Shown here one piece after another: positions 28,905 through 41,710 of a stretch of 64,000 bases of DNA. Position 1 is the stretch's first letter; each line of letters opens with the position of its first letter. The position numbers and the translations under genes are program-made. This DNA is from Anagrus nilaparvatae. Lineage: Eukaryota; Arthropoda; Insecta; Hymenoptera; Mymaridae. The DNA lies in assembly GCA_022575985.1 (NCBI GenBank), contig JAKSXM010000238.1, forward strand, positions 10,806,001 to 10,870,000, given 5' to 3'. The notes beneath the pieces were generated by a model. It searched no databases. It was not told where the DNA came from and saw only the letters and a program-made list of their open reading frames with translations.

Positions 28905-29170
28905 TAACCTGTTTGGTAGAAATATTTTTAAAAAAAAGAGTTACATGTTTGGCTGATGTTCATGACTTAAAAAAATATATTTTTCAAACAAACTGACTTA
29001 CAGTTCACTTATTTTCTGCTTTCGCTCTTTCACTCAAATGAGTATACACGACGTGGGTCGTAGATACTTGAAAAGAAAAAAATTTTTTTTTTAAAGTGTT
29101 GAGATACAAGTATAAACATTACCTACATTTGATCGACTGTTAAAATTCGACATGGCAATAATTGTATGTA
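28905..29170. repeat. Duplicated intergenic block, copy 1
   Basis: Shares GCTTTCGCTCTTTCACT, ACGACGTGGGTC and GTTGAGAT, in order and with similar spacing, with 34500-34770. The two copies flank CLIP genes C and D and probably mark the end of the duplicated segment. Confidence 0.55.
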
Positions 29171-29762
29171 TAAAAATAAGGTTAAAAAAATTCATGTTTT
29201 TCTTTTTGTGTTATTTTTACTTTCTAGAAACTCAATTTTATCAAACGTTATTATTAAATTATTGTTAACTGTGAAAAATGATCATGGTAATTAACTCGAA
29301 GTATGAGTTTTATGTTTGGATTAAAGCGTTATCATAGAGTCTAATAAACACACTTGTGAAAATGAAAGTACCCATGTTGCGTTTTTAATTTGTCTACGAG
29401 TCAGAAAAGATTTCAAATCATTAAATTTTTCATGTGTATGTCATGGAATAAGCTCTAATATATTTTTAAGCTACAGGAATAAGTGTAATAATTGCTCTCA
29501 ATTTCCTAAGTATTTTATTTGCCAAATAAGCATGACTTTTGAAAAACATAAAGACGTGACTTAGGTTTCGTTAGTTGGTTAAAGAAAATTTTGTTAGATT
29601 TTAAAATTTAATCTCGATATCTTGCATTACAAATACTTGAATTCAATAAAACCGTATAAAATTTAAAAAACCATGCAATTTTACTTTGTATATTAAATTT
29701 TGTGAATACAAAATACTATATTGAAAATTATAAGAATTAAAATCTGAATTATTTTTATTTAG

Positions 29763-30712
29763 CATGTGAAAAATTTAAAAAGGAACTTGACGGTTTGAAA
29801 AATTACGATTTTATAACAACGTACATTTTTAATGGAGTAGCTGCAACTTCTGACGAATTACCACATATGGCAGCAATTTATGGTGACACTAAAGAAAAAC
29901 CTGGAAAAATGAAACTTTTATGTGGAGGTGCCATAATTTCTGAAAGGCACGTAATTACTGCAGGACATTGTGTCAGAACTTCAGAAGGGATTTTAAGAAA
30001 AGTAAAATTGTTTTTACTTACCAGAATTTATTTAAATATTTTCAGTTTTATAATTTTAAATGATCTTAGGTAAGACTGGGAATTTCAAATCTTGATGATG
30101 ATTACGGGGCTGTTGATATTTTGATTTCAAAAAAAAACGTTCACCCTGAATTTAAAAGGCCAAAACAGTACCACGATATTGGAATTCTTGAACTGGCTGA
30201 AAAAATACAATTTTCTAGAAAAATAAGACCAATTTGCTTAAACACACAATTCGTAAATGTTGAAGATCAAAATAAAGGAACAATCATTACATCTGGATGG
30301 GGATTCCTTAATTTTTTTGATGAAGAATCGTCTAATACTCTTCAGAAGACACCTCCATTAAAGTAAAATATTTATTTTATAAAATTAATAAATAATAAAT
30401 TAACTGACTTATTTTTGTAGAATTGTTAGCAGTGAGAAATGCGTAAATTTTTATAAAAATGCTGGATCAGCTAGGCTCCCAAAAGGAATAACGCAAGATT
30501 TAATTTGCTTAGTAGATCCAGACACAGAGAGAAGGTCAGATACTTGTAAAGGTGATAGTGGCGGACCAGTAATATTAAAAGAAAATATTAATTCATTGAT
30601 TGCCATTGTTTCATTTGGAAAACCTTGTGGTACGAAGTCACCAGGACTTTATACGTCGATCTATGATCATTTACAATGGATTGAAAGCATTGTTTGGCCT
30701 GAAATAGCATAA
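29763..30712 (+). CDS. Serine protease C, protease exons only (5' truncated)
   Basis: Three exons, 29763-30001, 30070-30362 and 30421-30712, match exons 3-5 of genes A, B and D in sequence and phase (entry phase 1, then 0 and 2). All are open. The region from 27468 to 29762 shows no signal-peptide exon and no six-cysteine CLIP exon. The activation site is TTY|IFNG with Tyr at P1. The triad His (TAGHC, Gly replacing the usual Ala), Asp (YHDIGIL) and Ser (GDSGGP) is kept, as is the S1 Asp (RRSDTCKGDSGG). It is closest to gene D. Either it is a partial duplicate without its own promoter, or its exons are used by transcripts starting at gene B, whose exon 2 ends in the matching phase. An AATAAA lies at 30751. 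Confidence 0.75.
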
Positions 30713-30750
30713 AAAATTATATTATAAAAATTATAAATTTTTTGTAAAAA

Positions 30751-30756
30751 AATAAA
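30751..30756 (+). terminator. Poly(A) signal of protease C
   Basis: AATAAA 39 bases after the stop of the truncated protease C. Its presence suggests the 3' end is still functional. Confidence 0.4.
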
Positions 30757-31156
30757 AATAAAAAGGCTGCTTATTAATTAAATATAAATTAAATATCCAA
30801 ATTTTCGTTGATTTATTTCAATTTCTTCATATTCAAAAACTCTTCCAAACATTTAGTTCATTTTCGATTAAAATTTTTGTATTTTTCTCTGGTATATATA
30901 TTTCTTGCAAATGTCATAATGTCATACATAAAACCGCATAAAAAACTTGTTTTTGACTGAGAAAGTGTTAGTTTTAGTACCTTGATGGCATTGAATGCAT
31001 TTTAATTTTAAAAAATTCGGGAAGCTTATCCTGTTCATTTAATTTAAATTCTCTTCAGTTTATTTTGTTACGCGCTCTTCAATTGTTGAATTTCTACAAA
31101 CAGCAGATAATTTAGTAAAATTCTTACAAAAAATTATATTTTTTTTTTGAAAAATA

Positions 31157-32710
31157 ATGTTCCAAAAGATTCGAAAAATATTTGTACAATATGGACTAAT
31201 AATTTTGTTGATATTTGTACTCAATCAGTCAGTATTTGGAACCAGGCAAGAAAAATTTCGTGGTAAATTTTTTTTTTATATTGAAATGTTTCAAAAAAGT
31301 TTTTTCAATTAAAATAAAAGCAAATTTATATAATTTGTTTTATTTTCAATTAGAAATATTATCAAAAGGATCATCGTGTAAATTAAATAATGGAGGAAAT
31401 GGTACATGTAAATTAATAACCGATTGCCCAGTCATACTAAAAGAAGCTTTAGAGGGTAACAGAGATGACAGAACAATAAACAGATGCGGGTTTGAAGATC
31501 GAACTGAAATTGTATGTTGTCCTGCGAACGATTCTTCAATTAAATCCAAACGAACTGCTGATATTGGTTAGTTTTTATTTTTTTAATAGGTTGTAAAAAA
31601 TTCAGCAGCTTTTATTCCGTGAAAAGATATTTTTACAATTAACCCCGAAAATCTAAAATATTCGTTTTAAAATCTGTATCATTTTTATTTAGCTTGTGAT
31701 AGATACCAAAAAGAACTTAATGGACTTAAAAATGATGATTACGTAAGTATTTATGTTTATAATGGTTTTGATGCAAGTCCTGAAGAATTACCACACATGG
31801 CTGCAATTTATGGTGAAACCAAATACAACCCTGAAAAGTTTGTATGTGGAGGTGCTATAATTTCTGATAGGCACATATTAACTGCAGCACATTGCATAAG
31901 AAATGTAGAAGTCACTTTAAGAAAAGTAAGAGTTACTGTTAACAACAAGAGTTCTCGTACTTACTACACTGCTATATTGCTTGACTTAAATTTATTTAGT
32001 TTAGCATCTTGACAGTGTAAAATATTTGGAAAAATATTTATTTTTATGTACAATATTTATTAATAATAGGTGAGATTGGGAGCCACGCGTCTTAATGATA
32101 AACATGCAATTGATATACCAATTTCAAATAAATTTGTTCATCCTGAGTATAATTTACCAAAACGATATCACGATATTGGAATTCTTGAATTGGCTCATAA
32201 AATTGAATTTTCAAGATTTATAAGACCAGTTTGTTTGAACACAAATTTCGTTAATAAAGAAGGTATTAAAACTGGACCAATAATTACAGCTGGATGGGGT
32301 TTACTTTCATTTTATGATGAAGAAAGTTCAAATATTTTGAAAAAGACACCACCATTAGAGTAAAAAAAATTTTTTCTTTGTAAATAATTAATTTACTTAT
32401 CTTCATATGATTTGAATTTTATTTTAACAGAATTGTTAACACTGAAAAATGTACAACCTACTATGAGAATAATTCGCCTAGATTTCCAAATGGAATAACA
32501 AAAGATTTGATCTGCTTAGTAGATCCTGATTCAGATAGAAGATCAGATGTTTGTTCCGGTGACAGTGGTGGACCAGTAATATTAAAGGAAGACATCAATT
32601 CATTAATTGCTGTTGTATCCTTTGGAAAACTTTGTGGTTCAAAATCACCAGGACTTTATACGTCAATTTATGATCATTTAGATTGGATTGAAAAAACTGT
32701 CTGGCTGTAA
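31157..32710 (+). CDS. CLIP-domain serine protease D, complete
   Basis: Last of the four tandem proteases. Exons 31157-31262, 31354-31566, 31693-31925, 32070-32359, 32431-32710; phases 1,1,0,2; 373 residues. The signal peptide is about residues 1-28 (hydrophobic LIILLIFVL core). CLIP cysteines are 44, 54, 60, 80, 90 and 91, with the same DRTEIVCCP end as A. The activation site is SIY|VYNG: Tyr127 at P1, and Val-Tyr-Asn-Gly where Ile-Val-Gly-Gly is usual. Triad His173, Asp219 and Ser326, and S1 Asp320, are intact. The Tyr P1 implies an activator of chymotrypsin-like preference, unlike the His of A and B. Its promoter lacks the CRE palindrome of A and B. Confidence 0.9.
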
Positions 32711-32767
32711 AAAGCAACAAAAATTTTTTTAAATAATTTATAGATATGTATGTATGTTTTTACAAAA

Positions 32768-32773
32768 AATAAA
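32768..32773 (+). terminator. Poly(A) signal of CLIP gene D
   Basis: AATAAA 58 bases downstream of the gene D stop codon. Confidence 0.45.
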
Positions 32774-32989
32774 GAATCTTTTGTATACTTAAATTTTAAG
32801 TTCTTTATTCAAATTTAAAATAATTTAAATGAATAATTTAAAATTTAATTTAATTCAACTTTATTCAAAAAGACAAATTTTTACCTCGATTTTCACAATC
32901 CGATTATCAGATACTCAATATTCTATGTTACTTTATTAATTTAAAACGTCAAGCAAGAAATAGTTAAATCCCGTAAAGGTAATATAATT

Positions 32990-33115
32990 CATAATTATTA
33001 TTTGAAAAATTATTAATATTTAAAACAGTTACATTGAAACCACTATTCATCTCGCATATTTATAATATTGAGAAGTTATTTTACTTGCGAGAAAATTTTT
33101 AACTGATATTTTTTT
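32990..33115. repeat. Dispersed repeat Y, copy 2
   Basis: Second copy of the block at 21190-21355. The large inverted-repeat element at 33126 is inserted right after it. Confidence 0.5.
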
Positions 33116-33125
33116 CGAGTTAATA

Positions 33126-34176
33126 TAGTAGAGTTTATTAATACATGATTTGTAGGAAATTAGTCACTTTTTAGGGGATGAGTGAAATCACTTGAAACTT
33201 TTTGCATTCGCTTCATTTTGGCCCCAATAAAAAATGTTACATATGAAACTTCTTTGGTCAGACCCCCTAGGGGGGTAGTTTGCCCCTTTTTTGGGGGTGA
33301 AAAAAAAATTAAAAAAAAACGCCACAAATCGATTAATTTTTTGATTTTAAAACGAAAATGTGGAATAACACTTTTCATGAAAATGCATCCCTTGCCAGTT
33401 ACAGCCCTTACAAATTTGATATTTTGAAAATAAAGTCAACGATCGACGTTGAAGATCAAGAAACATTTAACCCAACTATGTCATCACCTACGAATATTGA
33501 TAAAACAGGAATGCCAATGGACACATCCTCGGACACATCATATGAAGTCCGTAATAATACTGACATACCCATGAATACGTCATCTGAAAACACTGTAACG
33601 ACCATTGTCTAAACATGTTAATATAAAAAAATTGTCATAAAAAATGTAAATTTTATAGCAATTAAAATAAATATGTAAAATTCATGTGTATCCAGATTTA
33701 TTATATACTACTACATAAATTAGTCAAAAAAATTTTTTTTATAATTTTCCGATTTTCCATAAAAGTTTCCCACTATCAATAACAAATTTTTCATAAGAAC
33801 CAATATACGGCAATAAATAGTCCAAAATTCTTATTATTATTTTTTCAAATTCTTTAAATTTCGCGCCGATCAAGAGACTTCATTTTCAAAATATCAAATT
33901 TCTAAGGGATGTAACTGGCAAGGGATGCATTTTCATGAAAAGTGTTATTTCACACTTTCGTTTTAAAATCAAAAAATTAATCGATTTGTAGTGTTTTTTT
34001 TTAATTTTTTATTCACCCCAAAAAAGGGGCAAACCACCCCCCTCGGGGGTCTGACCAAAGAAGTTTGATATGTAACATTTTTTATTGGGGCCAAAATGAA
34101 GCGAATGCAAAAAGTTTCAAGTGATTTCACTCATCCCCTAAAAAGTGTTTAGTGTTTGTATTAATAAACTCTACTA
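33126..34176. mobile_element. Inverted-repeat element with about 310-bp arms
   Basis: Ends TAGTAGAGTTTATTAATAC and GTATTAATAAACTCTACTA. The arms stay complementary for about 310 bp (for example TTTTTGCATTCGCTTCATTT near 33197 with its complement near 34090). Flanks are consistent with a TA or ATA target. The unique centre (about 33437-33860) carries the end of an 84-codon frame that starts in the left arm (33358-33612). Confidence 0.75.
33358..33612 (+). other. 84-codon open frame inside inverted-repeat element
   Basis: The second half of this frame lies in the unique centre of the element and has ordinary codon usage. It contains a doubled motif, MPMDTSSDT then IPMNTSSEN. No known family. 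It may be a captured host exon or chance; no promoter or splice evidence. Confidence 0.25.
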
Positions 34177-34479
34177 ATAATTGATATTTTTTCTAAAAAA
34201 AAAATGTTTTTTGCTTATCTGGTTAGATCACAAAATATAATTTTGCATAAAAGCATAAGTATTTGTTTTATATTTCTTGTTAAATTTTTTTGTATAAAAA
34301 GTCTCTTCAAAATAAATTGTAAAGTAAAACAAGCAAACTAAAATTTAACTTACTAACTTGATCTCCAACAAGAGTAATAATTTTTATAGAATAAATTGTT
34401 TAGAATTTGGCGATTACCAATAACACCAAGTAGGCTATTTCACAATTTTCAGTATACTTTGATACCTCTTTTGATACAA

Positions 34480-34650
34480 AAATATTTAAATGTTTGAAAA
34501 AGGAAAATCAAAATTTACATTTCAGCTGATATTCATGACTTAAAGAAATTTATCAGTTTATGCTAAAATATTTAAATGTTTGAAAAAGGAAAATCAAAAT
34601 TTACATTTCAGCTGATATTCATGACTTAAAAAAAATTATCAGTTTATGCT
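34480..34650. repeat. Two-unit 85-bp tandem repeat
   Basis: 34480-34564 and 34565-34650 are nearly identical (AAAATATTTAAATGTTTGAA ... TTATCAGTTTATGCT), differing at about three bases. A single diverged unit is in the related block near 28.93 kb. Confidence 0.8.
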
Positions 34651-34770
34651 TTCGCTCTTTCACTAAACACGACGTGGGTCACACTAACTAAAAATTTTTT
34701 ATATCAAAAATATTCTTATTTAGAGTGTTGAGATGATCAAGCACGTCTGATCGACATGGTAATTTACTTG
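34500..34770. repeat. Duplicated intergenic block, copy 2
   Basis: Counterpart of 28905-29170, downstream of CLIP gene D. Confidence 0.55.
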
Positions 34771-37700
34771 TACCTAAAACACAACAAAATTAATATTTAA
34801 CTTTCTAAAAAAATATTATGCTAATTAAATTAATTTTAAGTACCGTGTGTAGGAGTGCACAAGTAAATTAAAACTTAATTATTCATGCTCGAATAATTAA
34901 AAATTTTCATTTATTTAGACTGTAAAATTTTAATTTTATTATATAGTAAACTCATCTTCCGCAAAAACATTAAAAAAATTCATTAAAATTACCATACTTT
35001 AAATTTGACGACGTTAAAGCTAGACTCATAAAAAAAGTTAAATGATTAATTTGTTTCTTTAATTTACTTAATTCCTTGACACAAATGACCAGAAATGTAA
35101 TATTCCCTTTCACAATTCATATTATGTTTTTTAAGAAATTTAAGAAGAGGTAAATATTTTGTTCAAAAGAAAATGTCATAGCTATTATAAATATAACTCT
35201 TTGGTTAAATGTGCTAAAGGCACTTAATGTAAAGAAATTTAAAGCTAAATTTAAAATAAACCGCAAATTATTCACTAGAAGAAAATACGCTAATAGAATA
35301 AGATTATTTTTGAATACTAGCTTGAAATTTATGAGAAAAATTTTTTTTTAGATCAATTCGTGATAAAAATTTTTTGAATTTGCATAAAATAGTTGGCTTG
35401 AGATAAGCCTGAAGCTAAAAATATTTAGATAAATATAGTGATTTGAAGGAAGCAGGAGCTAAAATTGTAACAAAAAATAATGCCTTACTTTGAAGAAAAA
35501 TTCTTAAGACACTTAAAATCGATATTACTGTCAAGTTTATTTTGTAAGATTTAGCAATTTAAAAAAAAAATCATAATCGAAAAAGGAAAAAATTATATAC
35601 AATTACAAACCCAATTTCCTTTAATATTTACTGTACTCAGAGAAAGGAAACAGTTCTTTTTTTACGCTTCAGGACATGTAATGCATCGGTTTCTTTATAT
35701 TTTAATCTTATAAATAGAAATAACCAGATGAAAAAAAGTATAAAAATATTTACTATGACAGCAGAAAATACAAATAAAACGGAAAAGGAAGGCCTGAAAT
35801 GCCGTAATAAATAAAATATTAAAGAACTTTTATGGCGAAAAAAAATGTTAATCAAGCAAAGAAAAATAGTTTCCTACTTGGTTAGCTTCAAGGCTTTTCA
35901 GATTTGAATAAAATAGACATCTAAACTTAAAAAGATCTATTGAGAAGTTTTAAGTGATAAAATAAGTAGTCTCTGTGTTACCTGAGCCCTCATTCTTTGT
36001 TGCAAAATTACAAAAGATAAAAGTAACCAAGCATTTTTTTGTCACTTCACAGAAGTAAAACATCAAAAGCAGTGGGCGGTTGATAGAAAATGTACTTCAC
36101 ATAAAGATAATTATTGACTGGAAGATCCTTAGCCTCAAAAGATAAAATAAATTTTTTTATGTGAATTTTTCTTGAGGCTAAAAAAAAATACAAATCAAAG
36201 GTAGATGACCGAATGATGATTTGATTTTTTATTGTGAAACCAAAGTAATATAATAAATCAGTCTTTAGGGACTAATGTGTTACACGATGTTTTATGTCAA
36301 GATGTTTTTTGTCTTGTCTTACAATGCGATTGTCATGAATACAGACACTGTTTTTATGTTGTTTTTTTCAGATAAAAAAACATTTTTTTTTTATACTTCA
36401 AAGAATTTGTACATTCACAAGACATTTACAAGAAACAAAAAATATTTAAAATTCAATTATATCTTCTGACAGAAGAAAGAGAACGTCTCGAATGAAATTG
36501 AAATTATAATCTCATTTTAAAAAACCTGAATGATTAAGTAACAATTTCGTATTAAAAATCACATAATTTCAATTTTAGCATTTTTTTTTGTAATTAAAAA
36601 TAAAAAAATTTTCACTTTTGACACTGTTTATTATAAACCCATTACAATGGATATAAATTACATTGTTTTATACACACACAACATCCTTTGTATTCAGGGT
36701 AACACGAGCATCCTTCTTTCATTTTATATTTACACGACAGACACACTTTACCCATGTAAATTACGTAGTATTATTGAAAAAGAAAAATAATTTTATTTTC
36801 ACATATCACATTCGTATCAATTTTTTTGGTTTGAATTATCATTTTGCATGCATATATAAAATTTTACATAAATCTTCAAGAAAATGTCAATAGTACTTCC
36901 TGAATGTAAATATTAAAAATACTGATAAAAAAATTTTATATGTGTGGAGGTAAAAAATATATTTCAACTTTTTATTTAAATACCTTGTGGCTATATATAT
37001 AGTAATAAATATGTTTATGTGTATATGAGATTAAAAAATTAAATATATATAAGCTGCTTCGTGAATTATGAAGATCATTGCCCTTTACTTTTTTCATTTG
37101 AATTTCCTTTATGAATTAAATTAGTTTTTTTAATTTAAAAAAAATTATTTTTTTCATTTATATGTAAAATATGTGGATTATAAATAAATTGAGAACAAAG
37201 AAAGCATATATATCTATATAACTGTATATATTTTTTGATCGAATGTACAAAACAACAGAGATGAAATTCCAATGTTGTTGTTGTTACTTTTTTATCTATT
37301 TATTTATATCAAACAATCAAGAAAAATTGTGTTTTTTTTATATAAAGAAAGAAAATTGTGGTACATAAATCATAAATTTTTGATGATTCAAATATATAAT
37401 ATCTATGCATGTGTATATACTGCACTTTCTATATTTTATAAAGATGTTTATCAATACATTTTTTTAGAAAATGTATATGGGTATTTTCGTTTGAATAGGA
37501 CAAAAATTTTCTGATTTTTGGACTGCGGAATTCTTGAAATAAATTTAATTTTTCTCAACTAAAAAGTACCCAAACAATAGAGGAAATAAAATTTTGCGAA
37601 CTTTTTTGTACAAGTTTTGTATACATGGGAAATTGAAAAATTTTCTTTTTTTAGGGTCGGAAAATATTCCGAGCAATTAATAATTGAAAGATATCAAGTT

Positions 37701-39689
37701 TCTCGCTTCAAAAATTCCAAAAACAGCATTGAATATACATTTTCAGAATTTAAAAATTTTTTTAATTTTAAATTTTTCGTTTCTTGAACCCCAAAAGCTT
37801 TGAAACAGTAAAAAAATGAAATAAATTTAGTTTTCCCAGTTAAAAACAATCATCGAAATTAAAAATGTCCGGATTTCTGACAAATTTTAATTTTGAGAAA
37901 ATTATAAAGGAATTTTGGTGTTTTGATAAGATTGCATACAGTAAAAAATGGAAATTTTTATGCCTTTAGGGTATAAGAGCCCAAAAATAGACCAAAAGTA
38001 GCCTCCAAAAATGATATTTCTAAAAATTTTAATTTTTAGATTTTTTAAATTTTTACATTTTTTGGGCTAGACAGACTATTGATCGAGATTACCAAAGTTT
38101 TTGCAACTTAAAAAAAACCAATAAACAGCCAAAACAAATTTTTTGAAATTTCCAATTTTGCGAATTTAGAGAAAATTCAGTAAACAGTTTTAGTTTTTTC
38201 AAGTAAGTTAGTGACTGCTGTACCTCAAAACCAAAATTTAATGAAGTCACCACTTAAATACCCCGAAACTCAGTACTCAATTAACTGAAAAAGCCCATAT
38301 ATATATTTTATTTTCTTAAACACATATAACATGACGTTTATTTCTGTACAGTTATATTGTTATTATATTCAGTACATATTCATGTTTGTTGTTATAAATA
38401 TAAAATTGTTGTTTATATTTGATTTCCATGTGAATTTAATATTATCCTAGCATAATACAAAGCATTAATTTTCTTTATGATAAAAATAATTTTTTTTTCA
38501 GTTAAAAATCTCATTTTATTAAAATGAAATTTTCTGTTTTAAAAACAATTTATTTTAAAAAATTATTATCTAATCTGTGCAGTCATAACCATTTATTTCT
38601 GGCATAGGATATAAAGCCATTTTTACAAAAGTACAATGATCTCAAGTAACCAGAAAATTACAGTATACAGAACAATGATGATATTATTGTCAACGTAACT
38701 AACGTTATTAAATTTCAATTTTCTGTTGTTTTTCTTATTGCAAGAAGTTAACTTCCTTGATTTTTTTAGTAAAAGAAGAATATTGTGTTACATTTAGGTT
38801 AAAAAATATTAATTTATCTTAAACAAAAAGCTATTAAAATTCAATCATTCATAAAAACATATAAAAATTTCTGATACTTCCAACAAGAAAACCAAAACTT
38901 ACATAACACAACTTGTAAACCACATAAATACTAACTACTTTATTCACGCCTTTTTGGTATTAATATCTGAAACAAGTCACGATATTATATTTCTATTTTA
39001 TCACGATTCACGTTGCAAACATAAACTTTCTCTTCCCTATATGCTAATATCATTAAAGTCATATAAATTATTGTATTTTTTCATACAAATGAATGAATAG
39101 AAAATTTATTTGATTTATCATTTTTTAAATATAATTAATTAATACTGTCAATTTTTTTTATAAAATTATATAATACTTGCTGCATGTACTAAAGATTTGA
39201 AATATTTATTTGATATTTTATCAATATTACAAGACCTTTATCTCTTGTGGGCAAAGATTGAATGGTGTATTTAAATAATGTTACGCTTGAAATAATAAGT
39301 TATTTATGAATGAAATTTTTTATTATTTGTAAAACAATACTTTGTTTTTCTGTACTATATAATTTTTTATTTCTTACATAAATTTATGTGCAAATAAAGA
39401 ATTTTTATTGTATTCTACATTTTTTAAATAAAAGTGTATGGATGAGTTAATGTATACCAAGTTCTAGGAATGAACTTATTATTTTTTAAATTTTTATTGA
39501 GGATGTCTCACAAGGAGAGGTCATGACATTCGGAACGTCGATTTGTAATTTGTTTATTGGAAATCAGTTTGTTATGTTGAAAAAAATATATGGGATAACT
39601 ACAGTTTGGCTGAATGGGACTGCTGAGCCTAGTAATGCAGGGCTCAGTGTTATAAAGTAGGGTTTTTGGTAATTTTCAATATAACGCTG

Positions 39690-39905
39690 TAATCTCGAAA
39701 GTTAAACAAAACTTCTTCTGATTGGTCTCATTTTTTTTGGGTAAGTGTCAACTTTCAAGCCCCGGAAATCGCTATTTTTTATTACTAATTCTGTCATCGT
39801 TATAGCCGATTAACCAAATGACCATAATTTTTTAATTACTGCCATAATCGTAATATTTGACTAAAATGGGTTTTATAAGTCTCAAAAATTTTCTAAAAGC
39901 TCTAA
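39690..39905 (-). repeat. Family X repeat, reverse copy
   Basis: Reverse complement of the core at 360-610 and 4255-4505: GCCGATTAACCAAATGACCA corresponds to the TGGTCAT...GGTTTATTGAC segment there. Confidence 0.55.
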
Positions 39906-40074
39906 GTTTCCAGAGATTTTTCCTCCTAAAATTCAGTCATCCCTTTTATATTCATGGCCATCCCTTAATTCTTTTAAAGATTTTCATGTCATGAATGACA
40001 ATTTACAGGCCACAAGAAAAAAAATTTAGAATTAATATTATAAATATAATGTTTATTATTCATATTTATGGCTC

Positions 40075-40205
40075 CTGTCCAGAAAAGCAAAGAATGATCC
40101 AAATCGCACAGTAAACTACGATTTGGGCCATTCTTTATTTATGGACAAGGATCAGATCGTATAAAATATGTCTGCATCTGTGGCGAGAAAAAGCATGCTT
40201 TCTGG
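40075..40205. repeat. CATTCTTTAT MITE fragment
   Basis: AAAGAATGATCCAAATCGCA and CGATTTGGGCCATTCTTTAT form an inverted pair around a short centre. Same family as the copies at 12.5 and 52.6 kb. Confidence 0.55.
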
Positions 40206-41710
40206 CCGGTTACCAAAAAAAAAATAACTATAAAGTTATAAAATTAAATTTACTCAGGAATTTCTAATTTGATTAATATTTGCATGAGTATTATAAAACA
40301 TAGTATCTTTGGGGTATTCAGAAATTAAAGTTTACAACTACTCTGCTCCAGGACCTAACTCTGCTTGATTACAAGATGACTTGCTTGCTATCGTTTTCAC
40401 ACTAAAAACTATTTCATTGTCTTTTACCAAAAGTCTTAAATTCATCAGTACTGAAAATTAAGTTATTGAATAATTTCATTTAATCTCATTCGATTCACAG
40501 TAAGAAAATTATGATATTACGGACCATTTTTTAACATTCAGTGCTGCAATTATTTGATTACATGTACACGTATATGAAATCAGTAGAATAAAATATTAAA
40601 AATTTAATCTTTTTAAATAAATAAATCCTAAATTTGTTTACATTAAAATATTTATTCTTTAGCAAACTTAAGCAAAATTTATAAATTTAAAAAAAAACAT
40701 TCATTTATCTAATTTTACAAAAATGAGTACACTCTTGAAATTAGTAAGTCAGCAAATTTTACATTACTCTGTTTCGAGTTTCAAAATAAGAATTTATTGT
40801 TGTAGTAGGTATATAACACACATACAAATACTCAAGTACTCTCGATGAGTATACATTTTTCTGTTCTAAATTTGTCTCTTAAATTCGCATAAGCATCAGT
40901 AGAGACCTGGAAAAAGAGTGAATCAAAAAGAATATATTTTTAACAAAAAATATTATAAGTGCATAAATGATTTTTATTTAAACAATTAATAAATTTTGGG
41001 GTTATGTTTTATTATAATTGATTGTAAATGCAAAAAATAGTGTTTTGATTAAATAATTAAGTGTGTAGTTTTTGATTTATATTAGTGAATGAACCTTTTT
41101 AATTGAATGAAGAATAAGAACACGTGATTAAAAATACTCTCAATTGTTATTTAGGAAGTAAAAATAAAGACATGGATGAAATAGTTTTAAGGTAAATTCA
41201 TCAGAAGAAAATTTTTTATTTTTAATATAATATTACATATATGAGTATAAAAACAACTTAATTTTTTTAATTTGAAACAAAGTTTATATACGGTGATTAG
41301 CACACCAAAAACTTTTATATTAATAAATTCTTATTAATTTTGCAAAATGTTGCTGTTTCTTATCTACAACTTCTTGGAAACATTAGCAAAACATGTGAAA
41401 ATTATTTTTTAAGCAGTACTTCTTTCAATTAAAAATTTAATAATTTATTTTCTCAAAGTTATGTATTTTTCATAATATCAAGCAGAAACCATTTTATTAT
41501 TGGTTATAAAGGTACTTGGAAAACTTCAAATGTATTAAATGTGCTACTTAGTATTTGAAAATTCAATGACAATATGCAAATTTATTATAAAATAAAAATT
41601 TTTCTTTTATTATCAAAATTAAACACTATAATTTTACAAATTTAGTTTAGATTCTTATGAGTATTACCTTTAAATTTCTTAAAAAATATAATATTTCAAT
41701 TATTAGTTTG

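Larger units (their letters stand above)
34771..41400. other. Long noncoding stretch
   Basis: No supported exon on either strand. Contains a family X repeat (39690-39905, reverse orientation) and a CATTCTTTAT MITE fragment (40075-40205). The many short frames are Phe/Ile/Lys/Asn-rich products of AT bias. Confidence 0.5.

Noticed and set aside
36275..37514. Several 60-80-codon frames in the long gap
   Set aside because: All are Phe/Tyr/Ile/Lys-rich with no homology and no exon signals.
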